From an uncultured Ruminococcus sp. (GTDB taxonomy: Bacteria; Bacillota; Clostridia; Oscillospirales; Acutalibacteraceae), in the NCBI GenBank assembly GCA_902798755.1, contig CADBYC010000003.1, positions 35,807 to 99,806 of the forward strand: a stretch of DNA of 64,000 bases, in the 5' to 3' direction. How positions within the stretch are numbered: position 1 is the stretch's first letter; each line of letters begins with the position of its first letter. The position numbers and the translations under genes were made by a program. Under the pieces are notes generated by a model. It was not told where the DNA came from. It did no database searches and saw nothing but the letters and a program-made list of their open reading frames with translations. Shown in pieces: positions 18,116 to 27,300 of this stretch.

Positions 18116-18616
18116 ATATCTTCATATGAAACTTTATGCTTCTTTTAACAACATCCTGATAATAGCTTTGTGAAAATGAGACTATATAATGATCCAGAGA
18201 CAGATACTTTTTCTTCCATATTAGTGCTTTCTTTAGAAAGCACTGCTCAGAAAACGATATGTTAATCAAAGAAAAACTACTTCTCGAAAGATATAATATT
18301 ACATCTAAATATAAATATAATTGAATATCTTGCTTCTGGATTTTGCATTGCGTATCGAAAGAAAGCCGACGGGATAACCCATCGACTCTTTTTCATGATC
18401 GTTATTATTTGGCATTTGGAAGCGCTAACATCTCGAACTCTTTTTTGGATATGGTAAACCATTATCACATATGTCGAAGCAAAGGAAATAGTTTATGATA
18501 CTATGCAACTCTTTGAAGTTTCAAATCCTCTCAAATCTTATACAAATGGATAAAGTTAGCATCTTCTTACAGAACTCAAAAAACAATTTTTCACTCTATT
18601 CGGCGCTTGGTACTTA
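18116..18616. other. Gene-free region with duplicated fragments
   Basis: Bases 18242-18274 are the right copy of the 33-bp repeat that also lies at 16053-16085. Bases about 18290-18460 are a degenerate copy of 13965-14110, including the 3' end of the small gene at 14064-14300 (its last residues read LALPNAK here). No intact gene is visible, and no AbiEii-type toxin follows the AbiEi-like gene. Confidence 0.6.
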
Positions 18617-19258
18617 TCAACCATATCGCTCTTTACTGATTAATGCTTGGATCAGGCTTGTTCCTAAAATCTTTTTTGATACTGAGTCCGGGAAGTAAAT
18701 ACAATACTGATGGACAGCCGAGAAGGTAACATTATATTTTCTAATATAATCTTCAAGTCTGTTTATTGTCCATTTATTTCGATCGCTGATATTGATCAAT
18801 CTCACAGCTTCTAAGAAGCGAAGAACAGCTACATTAACCGCTGAGATTTCTGTCGGAGGCTTTATTAGGTAAATCTCCTTATCACCCAGTCTCACTTTCC
18901 TGCCTCTGGATTTTTCTTTGTTGGTAACTATAATCATCACATCAGGTTCACAATTTATCAGACCTAAAACCTTTAATAATTTATCACCCGAAACATATCC
19001 AAAAACTTTGCCGTCCCGCTCTATGTACTTCTCCCTAATAACTTTACTTACGTCAAGCTCTGAAATACTTTCCCGATTTTTTCTTGGACGGTAATATATC
19101 CCAGTCGCGTATCTTACTAATTGTCCTGACGCCGTCAACTCACTTAACTCATGGTCAATCCATTGCCGGGAACGGGTTGGATACATCTTGATAATGTCTT
19201 CAATAAAAATCGGCTCATTCACTTTTATTAGATCAAATAATTTTGGTTTCTCTCCCAT
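18617..19258 (-). CDS. AbiEi-like (DUF6088-type) antitoxin, orphan
   Basis: A 213-residue protein with an N-terminal winged helix (FIEDIIKMYPTRSRQWIDHELSELTASGQLVRYATGIYYRP split across its helices) and a C-terminal domain of the AbiEi type. In the type IV AbiE systems this protein represses the operon and counteracts a nucleotidyltransferase toxin encoded just downstream. Here no toxin gene follows: the downstream 500 bases hold only repeats. It has its own strong promoter and a GAGGCGA ribosome site. It may be an orphan regulator, or the remaining half of a broken toxin-antitoxin pair. Confidence 0.75.
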   Translation of the reverse strand: MGEKPKLFDLIKVNEPIFIEDIIKMYPTRSRQWIDHELSELTASGQLVRYATGIYYRPRKNRESISELDVSKVIREKYIERDGKVFGYVSGDKLLKVLGLINCEPDVMIIVTNKEKSRGRKVRLGDKEIYLIKPPTEISAVNVAVLRFLEAVRLINISDRNKWTINRLEDYIRKYNVTFSAVHQYCIYFPDSVSKKILGTSLIQALISKERYG

Positions 19259-19278
19259 TTCATCGCCTCTTTGATCGA

Positions 19279-19308
19279 ATTATAAGATATTTTGACTATT
19301 CTTGTCAA
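19279..19308 (-). promoter_or_regulatory. Promoter of the AbiEi-like gene
   Basis: TTGACA (19303-19308), an 18-base spacer and TATAAT (19279-19284) on the minus strand. A short dyad (GACAAGAATAGTC) sits next to the -35 box and could be an autoregulatory site. Confidence 0.7.
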
Positions 19309-19353
19309 TATTTCTCGGATATACAAAAATTTAATCATCAAAATATGGCTTAT

Positions 19354-20058
19354 CTAAGCCATTATTGAGGAATCCCGAATTGTTCCCAACTTGACAACAG
19401 CAGGTGCCATAGCGGCGCCCATATTGTTCTGATCGGTGATCTGAAAGTCGATGATCCTACCGAGACGTGCGGAATGGAGATACGGTTTTCGCGAAATATG
19501 TGATCGAGGATCTTCGGGAATACTCTTACCGTCTCCGCTTTCTAACACACACGCCCCCGATCCGGTAACGGTCCACTGGGCTGTCGGGGGCCGCTGAGAG
19601 CCATATTCGAGTGGGAAGCGATACTGGCGCTCTGCCGTGCAGTAATGGGAAGACGCGGCGCAGACCGCGCGCTTTGCCGCACCGCTTTCGATTGCGATAG
19701 CGGACAGAATCATCGACAGCGCCATGGTAGAGCACGCCCCGTATACGCCCGCGTAAGGGATATGATAAGATCGCATCGCAAAGCTGCTCGCCACGCATTG
19801 ATTCAGCAGATCGCCGCAGCAGGCAAAGTCGATCTGCTCCTGCGTAAAGTCCCCTTTATTCAGTGCGACCCGAACGGCAGTGTTCATCAGCTCGCTTTCC
19901 GCCTTCTCAAAAGTTTCCTTGCCGACATAGCTGTCGTGAATGATACGGTCAAAATAGTCGCGCAGAGGACCTTCTCCCTCTTTCTTGCCGACTACAGCGG
20001 CACAGCTCGCAATATATGGCACATTCTCGAATATCAGATTACCATCTTTATTTCTCAT
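19354..20058 (-). pseudogene. spoVAD: Truncated stage V sporulation protein AD
   Basis: The first 220 or so residues match SpoVAD, the thiolase-fold protein that binds and helps import dipicolinic acid into the forespore: EGPLRDYFD, CGDLLNQC, YGACSTMALSM, ASSHY, then PPTAQWTVTGSGACVLESG and ITDQNNMGAAMAPA. SpoVAD is normally about 340 residues. Here the reading changes at AMAPA to VVKLGTIRDSSIMA and stops, exactly where the 37-bp boundary repeat begins. The C-terminal third is missing from the window. A 9-bp inverted repeat (GTGAATACT/AGTATTCAC, 20059-20097) surrounds its ribosome site. The gene stands alone, not next to spoVAC. Either insertion killed it or excision of the island restores it. 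Confidence 0.85.
19371..19407. repeat. 37-bp island boundary repeat, right copy (inside spoVAD)
   Basis: Perfect direct repeat of 15947-15983. It marks the transition from the A+T-rich island to the chromosomal spoVAD coding sequence and creates the aberrant SpoVAD tail. Confidence 0.8.
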
Positions 20059-20170
20059 GTGAATACTCCTTAATCAATGTCATACATTAGTATTCACAGT
20101 TTTATGGATATCATGCCGATAAAATCGAAAGCTCCCGACGCATGATCGAGAGCCTTGCACCAACCAATGT

Positions 20171-21406
20171 TTATTTTTCAAACAATCGCAAACTGCTGTA
20201 GACCTTTTTCCTTTGCGCGGCTTCTTTGAGCATCTGCTTTGTCCCCGAGGATTTGCGCCTGCCCGTTATCAGCAAGCCGATATACTTACCTCCCTCGGCA
20301 AGATAGCCGATCGGCAACAGAAATCGGTGTTTATCGATTGCTTTGTAGTCCTCAATAACTTTCTTGTTCAGCGTCCTGAAGCCCTGCTTGATGATGCCGT
20401 CGGAGCTGACAGTACGCTCGCCGCGGTCGGAGATATACTTGATCTCACGATAGCGGTTCATATCCTTAAAACCGAAGTTTCCGCCGCTTAAGATATCGTT
20501 CATCAAGCTCTCAAGCTGTTCAGAGCTTACTTCTTTGCGCTCGATCGCCTCGATCGCCCAGACCCGCTTCGGAGCACCGAGATATTTGATCCCCAGCAAG
20601 GTAAGAACCTGCGCGAATTTCCAGAGTCCGAATTCCTTGAGCTTCTTTTCAAAGATCTCACGAAACTCCGCGTCACTCAAGTCGGACACAAATACCACCC
20701 AATCGCAAAGGTGTCTGAGTCCCACTCCTTCGCTCGTCAGGTGAGAAGCGGTATGCAGCAACATGATCAACCCGTGATGGAATCGGTCGGGCACACGGCA
20801 AAGGACGCCGTCACAGGTCTTTTCCACTGCTGTCTCGATCGTTCGGCCTACCTCCGCTTCTATCAGTTTGCCGATCTCTCCCGAGGGCACTCCGTTCACG
20901 CTTCGGTGCATTTCCCAGATGCTCATGGGAGGACGGGTGTAGGCGACATGGATACCGTCGTCCTCATCGCCGTGATCGATCGCAAAGCCTGCCTGCTCCA
21001 GTACCTCCCCCGCTCTCGTCATATCGGACGGGTCTACCAAAAAATCTACATCGCCCATATTGCGCAGTGAAGGCTCGGGATAGTACATCGCTGACGCCAA
21101 GCCTTTGATCACGACATAAGGGATCTGACAAGAAGTCATCAGCTCATGCAGTTCTCCGTGCTCGTCAAAATTGCGTGTGCAGGCTATCGCGTGCATCAGA
21201 TTCATTTCACTGTATTGCTCAGCCTTTTCACCGCTGAGCACACTCTTTATCTGACTTTCAAGCGTATTAAACAGGAGAGAATAGACCGCCTGAGATTTGC
21301 TTTCCTTCAACAGCGGTTCGATGTACTGCTCGTCAACAGCGGGCATATCCCTGCCGAACAAAGCGCCTCCGACGATCTGCAACAGCAGAGCTTGAACATT
21401 ATTCAT
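20171..21406 (-). CDS. Nucleotidyltransferase family protein (NTP_transf_5 type)
   Basis: A 411-residue cytoplasmic protein with VIKGLASAMYYPEPSLRNMG followed by DVDFLVDP (about residues 98-125), the G-S-x-x-DxD-like core of the uncharacterised nucleotidyltransferase family PF14907. Later LLHTASHL and WKFAQVLTLLGIKYLG are typical of the family's helical C-terminus. The start overlaps the end of the VanZ gene by 8 bases, and the ribosome site AGGAGG lies inside that gene. It is a paralogue of the protein at 21966-23117. Members often accompany surface polysaccharide or peptide-modification genes, but substrates are not known. Confidence 0.8.
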   Translation of the reverse strand: MNNVQALLLQIVGGALFGRDMPAVDEQYIEPLLKESKSQAVYSLLFNTLESQIKSVLSGEKAEQYSEMNLMHAIACTRNFDEHGELHELMTSCQIPYVVIKGLASAMYYPEPSLRNMGDVDFLVDPSDMTRAGEVLEQAGFAIDHGDEDDGIHVAYTRPPMSIWEMHRSVNGVPSGEIGKLIEAEVGRTIETAVEKTCDGVLCRVPDRFHHGLIMLLHTASHLTSEGVGLRHLCDWVVFVSDLSDAEFREIFEKKLKEFGLWKFAQVLTLLGIKYLGAPKRVWAIEAIERKEVSSEQLESLMNDILSGGNFGFKDMNRYREIKYISDRGERTVSSDGIIKQGFRTLNKKVIEDYKAIDKHRFLLPIGYLAEGGKYIGLLITGRRKSSGTKQMLKEAAQRKKVYSSLRLFEK

Positions 21407-21947
21407 CAGGCTTTCCTCCTTTTTCGGATTTCAGAAACAGCTTGCGCCATAGCAAGGTCAGCAAATAGGACATGCTGCCGATCGCCGTGCCTACCGTATT
21501 GCAGATTACATCATCTGCTTCCGCCATTCCTAACGCAAAGAAATATTGTATCATCTCAACTGCAAAAGACAACGCAAAGCCGATCATGATCGCCAGCAGT
21601 ACCCTTTTCGCCGTATTTCCTTTCAAAACAAACGGCAACGCTAAGCCAAGCGGCTCAAATAAAAAAGTATTCATCAGCATAGAGCGATAGAATTCAGGCT
21701 GTTCGATCGCCCTTTGAAAAGAAGAAAAGGGAATGAAATCATGCCCGAGACTCGACTCGCCGCGCGAGAATACCGTCGCGTACAGAATGATCGCCGTATA
21801 CGCGATCGAAACGATCAGTCCGATCAGCCGCATCCTTTTATAAAGAAGCGCGCCGAAAACCGACCATGCAATCAATAAAATGACCATGATTATCATGATC
21901 GTAGACAGGTCTGCAACATATATTTGATGAAAAAATGAATGGATCAT
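21399..21947 (-). CDS. VanZ-family membrane protein
   Basis: A 182-residue protein with four or five predicted membrane segments. The signatures HDFIPFSSFQRAI, MLMNTFLFEPLGLALPF, SFAVEMIQYFF, then EADDVICNTVGTAIG, are those of VanZ-like proteins. VanZ confers low teicoplanin resistance in enterococci; most relatives have no assigned role but act at the cell envelope. It sits between two nucleotidyltransferase paralogues with an 8-base overlap on one side and an 18-base gap on the other, so the three are one operon. Confidence 0.88.
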   Translation of the reverse strand: MIHSFFHQIYVADLSTIMIIMVILLIAWSVFGALLYKRMRLIGLIVSIAYTAIILYATVFSRGESSLGHDFIPFSSFQRAIEQPEFYRSMLMNTFLFEPLGLALPFVLKGNTAKRVLLAIMIGFALSFAVEMIQYFFALGMAEADDVICNTVGTAIGSMSYLLTLLWRKLFLKSEKGGKPDE

Positions 21948-21965
21948 AAGTTTACAAAAAATTCA

Positions 21966-23117
21966 TCATCGGTTCAGCCCGAGACGCTCGAGGAAATCAA
22001 ACTTTTCCGTACCTGAGGACATACCCTTTGCGATCGGTTCGCCGTGGAAAACCGCTGACAACCCGCGCTTGATATAACGGAATATCTGATACAGCCACGC
22101 AAAACGCCGCAGGAAAGGGTGCTCCTGACTTTTCGTCCAATTCTGTTCCCCTCTTGCCTGCAGATATCGAAACAGTCCCATTCGACGGGCGCTGATCGTG
22201 ATATACTCCGCCGGCTGAATTTCCTCCGTCAGCTTACTGCCAAAATCTCCGTAATCAAAAACGGCTTCGAGCAATTCCTGTGCTGTATCTTCATCGGCAG
22301 GATCACACCATGTAATGGGATCGGTCAGTCCGAACCACTTCTTGCACATACTCGTCATCGTCACAGCAAGCGTTTCAAGCCCTGCTCCCCGCGCGAGCTG
22401 TGCAAAGCCGGTTTCCCAGCTTTCATCGTTCAGATTCGCGTGGACGAACATCATCCAGTCGATGATCTGACGGATACCGAGACCGCCCTGTAAGTGATGG
22501 CGCACATGATCAAGCAGGACCAGCCCATTGATCATCTCGGGCAAAACAGGAAAATGATGATTGAACACTTCACGGGTTGAGATATCAGGAAAGCTCTCCA
22601 AAATCAACGGGTCGATATCCCATTTCTCGTCACTGTAACGATGATGAAGCTCCAGCACAACACCGCGTATCGTATAGCTGTAGTCCCGATCCGTACCGTG
22701 ATCCGAGTTAAAAGCATATCCATTCTCATCCATCAAAGAACGCGCGCTCTCAAAATATTCAGGGGGCACCAAAAAGTCGATATCCCCCATTGCGCGTCTG
22801 AGGGGAGCGGGATAATACATCGCCGCGGCAAAGCCTTTGAGGATCACGAGAGGGATCCCCGCGGCCTCGAAAAGCCGGATCTGCTTTGTCTGTTCATTCA
22901 GCAGATTCAAAAAGTTAGCTGTGTTTCTCGCGACAGAGGTCTGCCATTTCGCAGCTTCTTTTTTCGGAACAGCAGGAGCCGCCAGCGCGACCACCGCCTG
23001 ATCCTTCGCCTCTTGCAGTACCGCGTCCCAGTCAACGCCAGAGGAAAAAGACGGTTTCGTCTCAAACAGTGACGCCTTGATCAGTTCAAGGAGCGCCTGT
23101 TGATTTACATTGATCAT
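21966..23117 (-). CDS. Nucleotidyltransferase family protein (NTP_transf_5 type), paralogue
   Basis: A 383-residue protein with VILKGFAAAMYYPAPLRRAMG followed by DIDFLVPPEYF (about residues 93-125), matching PF14907-type nucleotidyltransferases. It shares layout and many residues with the 20171-21406 gene, so they arose by duplication around the VanZ gene. AAGGAGG precedes the ATG. It is the first gene of the three-gene operon. Its role is unknown. Confidence 0.8.
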   Translation of the reverse strand: MINVNQQALLELIKASLFETKPSFSSGVDWDAVLQEAKDQAVVALAAPAVPKKEAAKWQTSVARNTANFLNLLNEQTKQIRLFEAAGIPLVILKGFAAAMYYPAPLRRAMGDIDFLVPPEYFESARSLMDENGYAFNSDHGTDRDYSYTIRGVVLELHHRYSDEKWDIDPLILESFPDISTREVFNHHFPVLPEMINGLVLLDHVRHHLQGGLGIRQIIDWMMFVHANLNDESWETGFAQLARGAGLETLAVTMTSMCKKWFGLTDPITWCDPADEDTAQELLEAVFDYGDFGSKLTEEIQPAEYITISARRMGLFRYLQARGEQNWTKSQEHPFLRRFAWLYQIFRYIKRGLSAVFHGEPIAKGMSSGTEKFDFLERLGLNR

Positions 23118-23300
23118 AAGCGACCTCCTTCAACACACACTTTAACAGGTTAATAGTATCATACTGACCTCTAAAATGCAAGTAGCGGAAAATCTGCAAC
23201 TATATGTGCCGGTGAATGATCGTCATTTATTCCTCAATTCTGTATTATGATAAAAGTGTATCATTACCAACAAACCGCCATGAATCAATCACGGCGGTCG

Positions 23301-24104
23301 TTATCCTTGTTCGGTTTCTTCATTTTCTGTTGGTTCTTCTGCGGCTTCACTCTCGCTTGGCTCCTCTGCGACCTCGCTTTCGTTTGGTTCTTCCGACACA
23401 GACTTCTTTTTCTTTTCAGCCGTTTTCCGTCCGATCAGAACGCCTGCATAGATCAGCGCGGCAAATAAGACGACGATACCCGCGCCGATCAAAATGTATT
23501 TCACGGCGTGGTTTTTCCGCAGATCTATGACTTCACCCGTGGCAGGATCGACATAGACGTCCGAATCGGAGGCTTCATTAAGGTAGGATCTTGAAGATGA
23601 TCCGTTTTTATCTGTTTTTGAGGACGCCTTAGTCGACGCTGTTGAAGAAGAGCCCGCTGCGACATCGTCCTTTCCGAGCTTCACCTCGATAGAGGAATCC
23701 GGGAAAGCGCCCATCAGCTTAGGCTCGCTGTCCGCCGCCTGAGCGATATGCAGATCAAAGGTGCAGGTTCCTGCCTGAAGGGCTTTGAACGCGACTCGGC
23801 ACAGCTTGCCTTTGATTGCTCCGCTGTCCGCCAAGGCGATCTTTACTGCTCCATTCTCCTTTGCCGAACGCACGGAAGTGGATTTCTCCGCGGCGCTTAC
23901 CTCACGAAACTCAGCAAAGCTCTCGTCAAAGCCTAACTCCATCACCGCGGCGCTTGTGTCAACCGTGCTGTAAATATCAATATAAAACACGTTGCTTTTC
24001 TCGGTCTTCGGCGAATACTCACAGTAGAAGCCGCTGTCCGCCGCACAGGGGATCCCAAAGAATATCAACAGCAGAATAATCGTCAAAGCTGCTATCCGCT
24101 TCAA
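23301..24104 (-). CDS. Membrane-anchored single cohesin-like domain protein
   Basis: Translation most likely starts at the TTG at 24104 (268 residues; ATG at 24143 is an alternative), giving a signal peptide LKRIAALTIILLLIFFG...CAADS. Residues 25-140 are a beta-sandwich with the spacing of cohesin-type domains (FYIDIYSTVDTSAAVMELGF, CRVAFKALQAGTCTFDLHI). A Ser/Thr-rich linker follows, then one membrane segment (AVKYILIGAGIVVLFAALIY) and a basic stop-transfer followed by a cytoplasmic acidic tail with EEPxESE repeats. It could present one docking module on the cell surface next to the dockerin genes. The cohesin assignment is structural inference. Confidence 0.65.
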   Translation of the reverse strand: MKRIAALTIILLLIFFGIPCAADSGFYCEYSPKTEKSNVFYIDIYSTVDTSAAVMELGFDESFAEFREVSAAEKSTSVRSAKENGAVKIALADSGAIKGKLCRVAFKALQAGTCTFDLHIAQAADSEPKLMGAFPDSSIEVKLGKDDVAAGSSSTASTKASSKTDKNGSSSRSYLNEASDSDVYVDPATGEVIDLRKNHAVKYILIGAGIVVLFAALIYAGVLIGRKTAEKKKKSVSEEPNESEVAEEPSESEAAEEPTENEETEQG

Positions 24105-24310
24105 GCCCTCACCGCCTCTCGTGGTTCTTCGTTCATCATACATAAAAATTCGATATTTGTCTATAGCTCTCAAACAAATCATATTAAAAATAAGCAAATC
24201 ATATTAGAAATAATGCAATTACGCTCAGACTAAGTTCTTCATATATCCTCCCTGTCATATTACCCTACATTAGAGGCATCGTTCAAAAGATTTCGCGTAT
24301 AAAAGCACAA

Positions 24311-24341
24311 AACTCCCCCATCATCTGCAGATGGGGGAGTT
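24311..24341 (-). terminator. Terminator of the five-module dockerin gene
   Basis: A 12-bp perfect stem (AACTCCCCCATC / GATGGGGGAGTT) with a 7-base loop, followed on the minus strand by TTTTGTGCTTTT. Confidence 0.75.
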
Positions 24342-24381
24342 GATTGTACTTGATCGGAATATGCTTACTGCGTGAGTATAA

Positions 24382-27300
24382 TTACTCTACCGTCACATAC
24401 TCATTGATCGGATAACTGACACTCAGTTTTGCAAGATAACGCTGAATAAAGGTAGCGTCAATAATATTTAACTTACCGTCTCTGTTAACATCGCCGTTTC
24501 TCTGTGCGATGGTTGCATCAACCCCTTCGGGAAGAGGCATTTTTGCATCATAACGCTGGATAAGAGAAATGTCACGCGTCACAACCTTATTGTTGTTATC
24601 AGTATCGCCGAGCAGATAGGTCTCGGGAGCTTCTGTCGGCTGGGTCTCGCCGGGCTTTGTGAAGGATGCGCTACCGTCGATGGAGAAGCCGGGCTGTAAC
24701 TCGCCTTTTCTGACGATAACGGTAAGATCAGCGTCAGCAGAAGCCAGCATATCCAGAGTGGTTCTGATCTCTGCGTCGCCTGCAGCAGTGACCTTGTAGC
24801 TGGTTACAGCCAGCAGAGCATTGTCGCTGTCGAACTTGAAGCCCTTGTTGATCTGCGGAGTAGAAGCGTTGAATTTGTTCAGACCGTCATAGATCTTCGC
24901 GACAGCAGCATCTCCGAGGATCGGGAATACTGTCTCGTTATCGGTAACAACATAATCATTGTCAACTGCGTCGGTAGACTGCAGGATGCTCTTGGTATAG
25001 GTCTGGGAGCCGCTGATGGAAGCAACGCCGCCGGGAGCTGCGGTAGCAGCATTGAGAGTGGTGTATACGGTGAAGGTATCGCCAACATTAAAGGTCTTGA
25101 CCTCAGAGGTGCCGTCGATACCGTAGATGGTTACATTAGCTTTCTGATCTGGCTGAGGCTCGGTCGGCTTTACAGGAGGCTCAGTGGGAGCTTCTGTCGG
25201 AGGCTCTGTGGGCTCGGGCTCGCCGGGCTTATAGAAGGAAGCGATGCCGCCGAGGGTGAAGCCGGGCTGTAACTCGCCCTTTCTGACGACCTGAGTGAGG
25301 TCCTTATCAGCGATCGCCAGAGTGACCAGGCTGTTTCTGATCTCCGCGTTACCGGCAGCGGTAACCTTGTAGTTGCTCACGATCAGCAGAGATTCGTCGG
25401 TGATGAGCTTGAAGCCCTTGTTGACCTGCGGGGTAGATGCGTTGAACTTGGTAACGCCTAATTCGGTGTCGATCTTCGCAACGGTCGCGTTGCCCAAGAT
25501 CGGGAACATCGCCTCGTTATCGACAACTACGCTGAGTTCGTCGACCTCGTCCTGAGGCTGCAGGATCTCCTTTGTGAAGGACTGCTCCGCGTTGATGGAA
25601 GCAATACCTGCGGGATCCGCGGCGGGAACATTCAGAGTGGTATATACCGTGAAGGTGTCGCCGATGTTAAAGGTCTTGGTCTTGGGGGTGCCGTCGATCG
25701 CGTAGATGGTTACGGTAGCCTTGTTGCTGGGCTCGGTCGGTGTAGGCGGATCGGTCGGTGTGGGAGGATCGGTAGGCTTTACGGGGGGCTCGGTCGGCTC
25801 GGGAGCGCCGGGATCGGTAAAGGAACCGGGCATGGAGTAGGTCTGACCGGACTGTGTCGCGTTGTTGTAAACGATCTTGGTCGCGTCAGCGTCGTCCTTG
25901 ATCAGGGTTCTGAGGGTGGTCTTGATGGTAGCAGTACCGGTAGCAAGAACCTTGTAGTTGGTGACGATCAGCTTAGAGGTATCGGTATTGAACGCATAAC
26001 CGCCGTCGATGGTGCCTCTGGTCGCGTTGAACTTGATCTTGCCGTTGTTAGCTGCGGCAAATGCCTCGTCACCGAGGATCGGGAACATCGCAGTCTTGTT
26101 GGTGATCTCGTTATACTCGCCGTTGACCGCGTCGGTCAGCTGGAGAGAAGCGGTGGGATAGACCTGGGTGCCTTCTACGCTGGCGATCTTGGCGCCTGCG
26201 TTGAGGACAGTATATACGGTAAAGGTCTCGCCCTTGCTGAATTCCTTGACAACAGTGGTGTTGTCGGGATTGACGATGGTGACCTTCAGCTTGTCGCTCT
26301 CAGGCTGTGTGGGAGGCTCGGTCGGAACAGGAACGTCAGAGGAGAAGGAGGCGGGCATGCTGTAGCTCTTGCCGGTCTGGGTCTCGCCGTTGAATACGAT
26401 ACGGGTGATATCTTCATCATTCGCCGCCAGCGTATTCAGCTTGTTGGTGATATCGGCATAACCGTTCGCCGTAACCTTATAGGTAGTGACGATCAGCAGG
26501 CTGCTGTCAGAATCAAACTTGAATCCGGCTGTGGAAGAACCCGCGTACTTGATAACGCCGGCGTTCTTCGCGATGCCGATAGCGGAATCCTTCATTACGG
26601 GGAACACAGTGCTGGTATTTTTAATATATCCATCCGCGTCAACAGCGTTGGTAAGCTGCAGGACAGAAGAAGTGTAGCGCTGGGTACCGTTGACGGAAGC
26701 CATATCGCCGCCGTTGACGGAAGACGCGTTGAGGAACGTGTAAGCGGTGAAGGTATCGCCGATATTGAAGCTCCTTGTCTCAACACTGCCATCAAGGCTG
26801 TGCAGGCGTACTTCTGCATGATCGATCGCGGGAGTAGGATCATCGAAGCTGGCTTTACCGGCGATGGTCTTGCCCTCCTGAGCCTTGCCCTCAAAGACGA
26901 GTCTGGTCAGATCGGCATCGGCAGCCGCGAGGTTTTTCAAAGCGTTCTTGACTTCGGCGGTGCCTGCCTTGGTTGCCTTATAGGTAGTAACGATCAGCAG
27001 AGAAGAGTCGGAATCAAACTTGAAGCCGTTGTTGATGGCGGGAGCAGATGCGTTGTAGACGATCTTGCCTGCCTGCGCGCCGTTAGCGATCGTATTGTCG
27101 CCGGTCACGGGGAATACTTTTACGGGGTCTACAAACTCACCGTACTGTCCCGATACTTCGTCAACCAGAGAAAGGACGTCGGAAGTATAGGTCTGTGTAC
27201 CCTGGATCGAACCGATCATACCGTTAGTAACAGAGGCAGAGACGTTCAGTGTGGAATAAACGGTAAATTCTTCACCTACGTTGACTTCTTTGACCTCAGT

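Noticed and set aside
19354-20058. Intact beta-ketoacyl synthase gene
   Set aside because: The sequence fits SpoVAD best, and the C-terminal third is missing.
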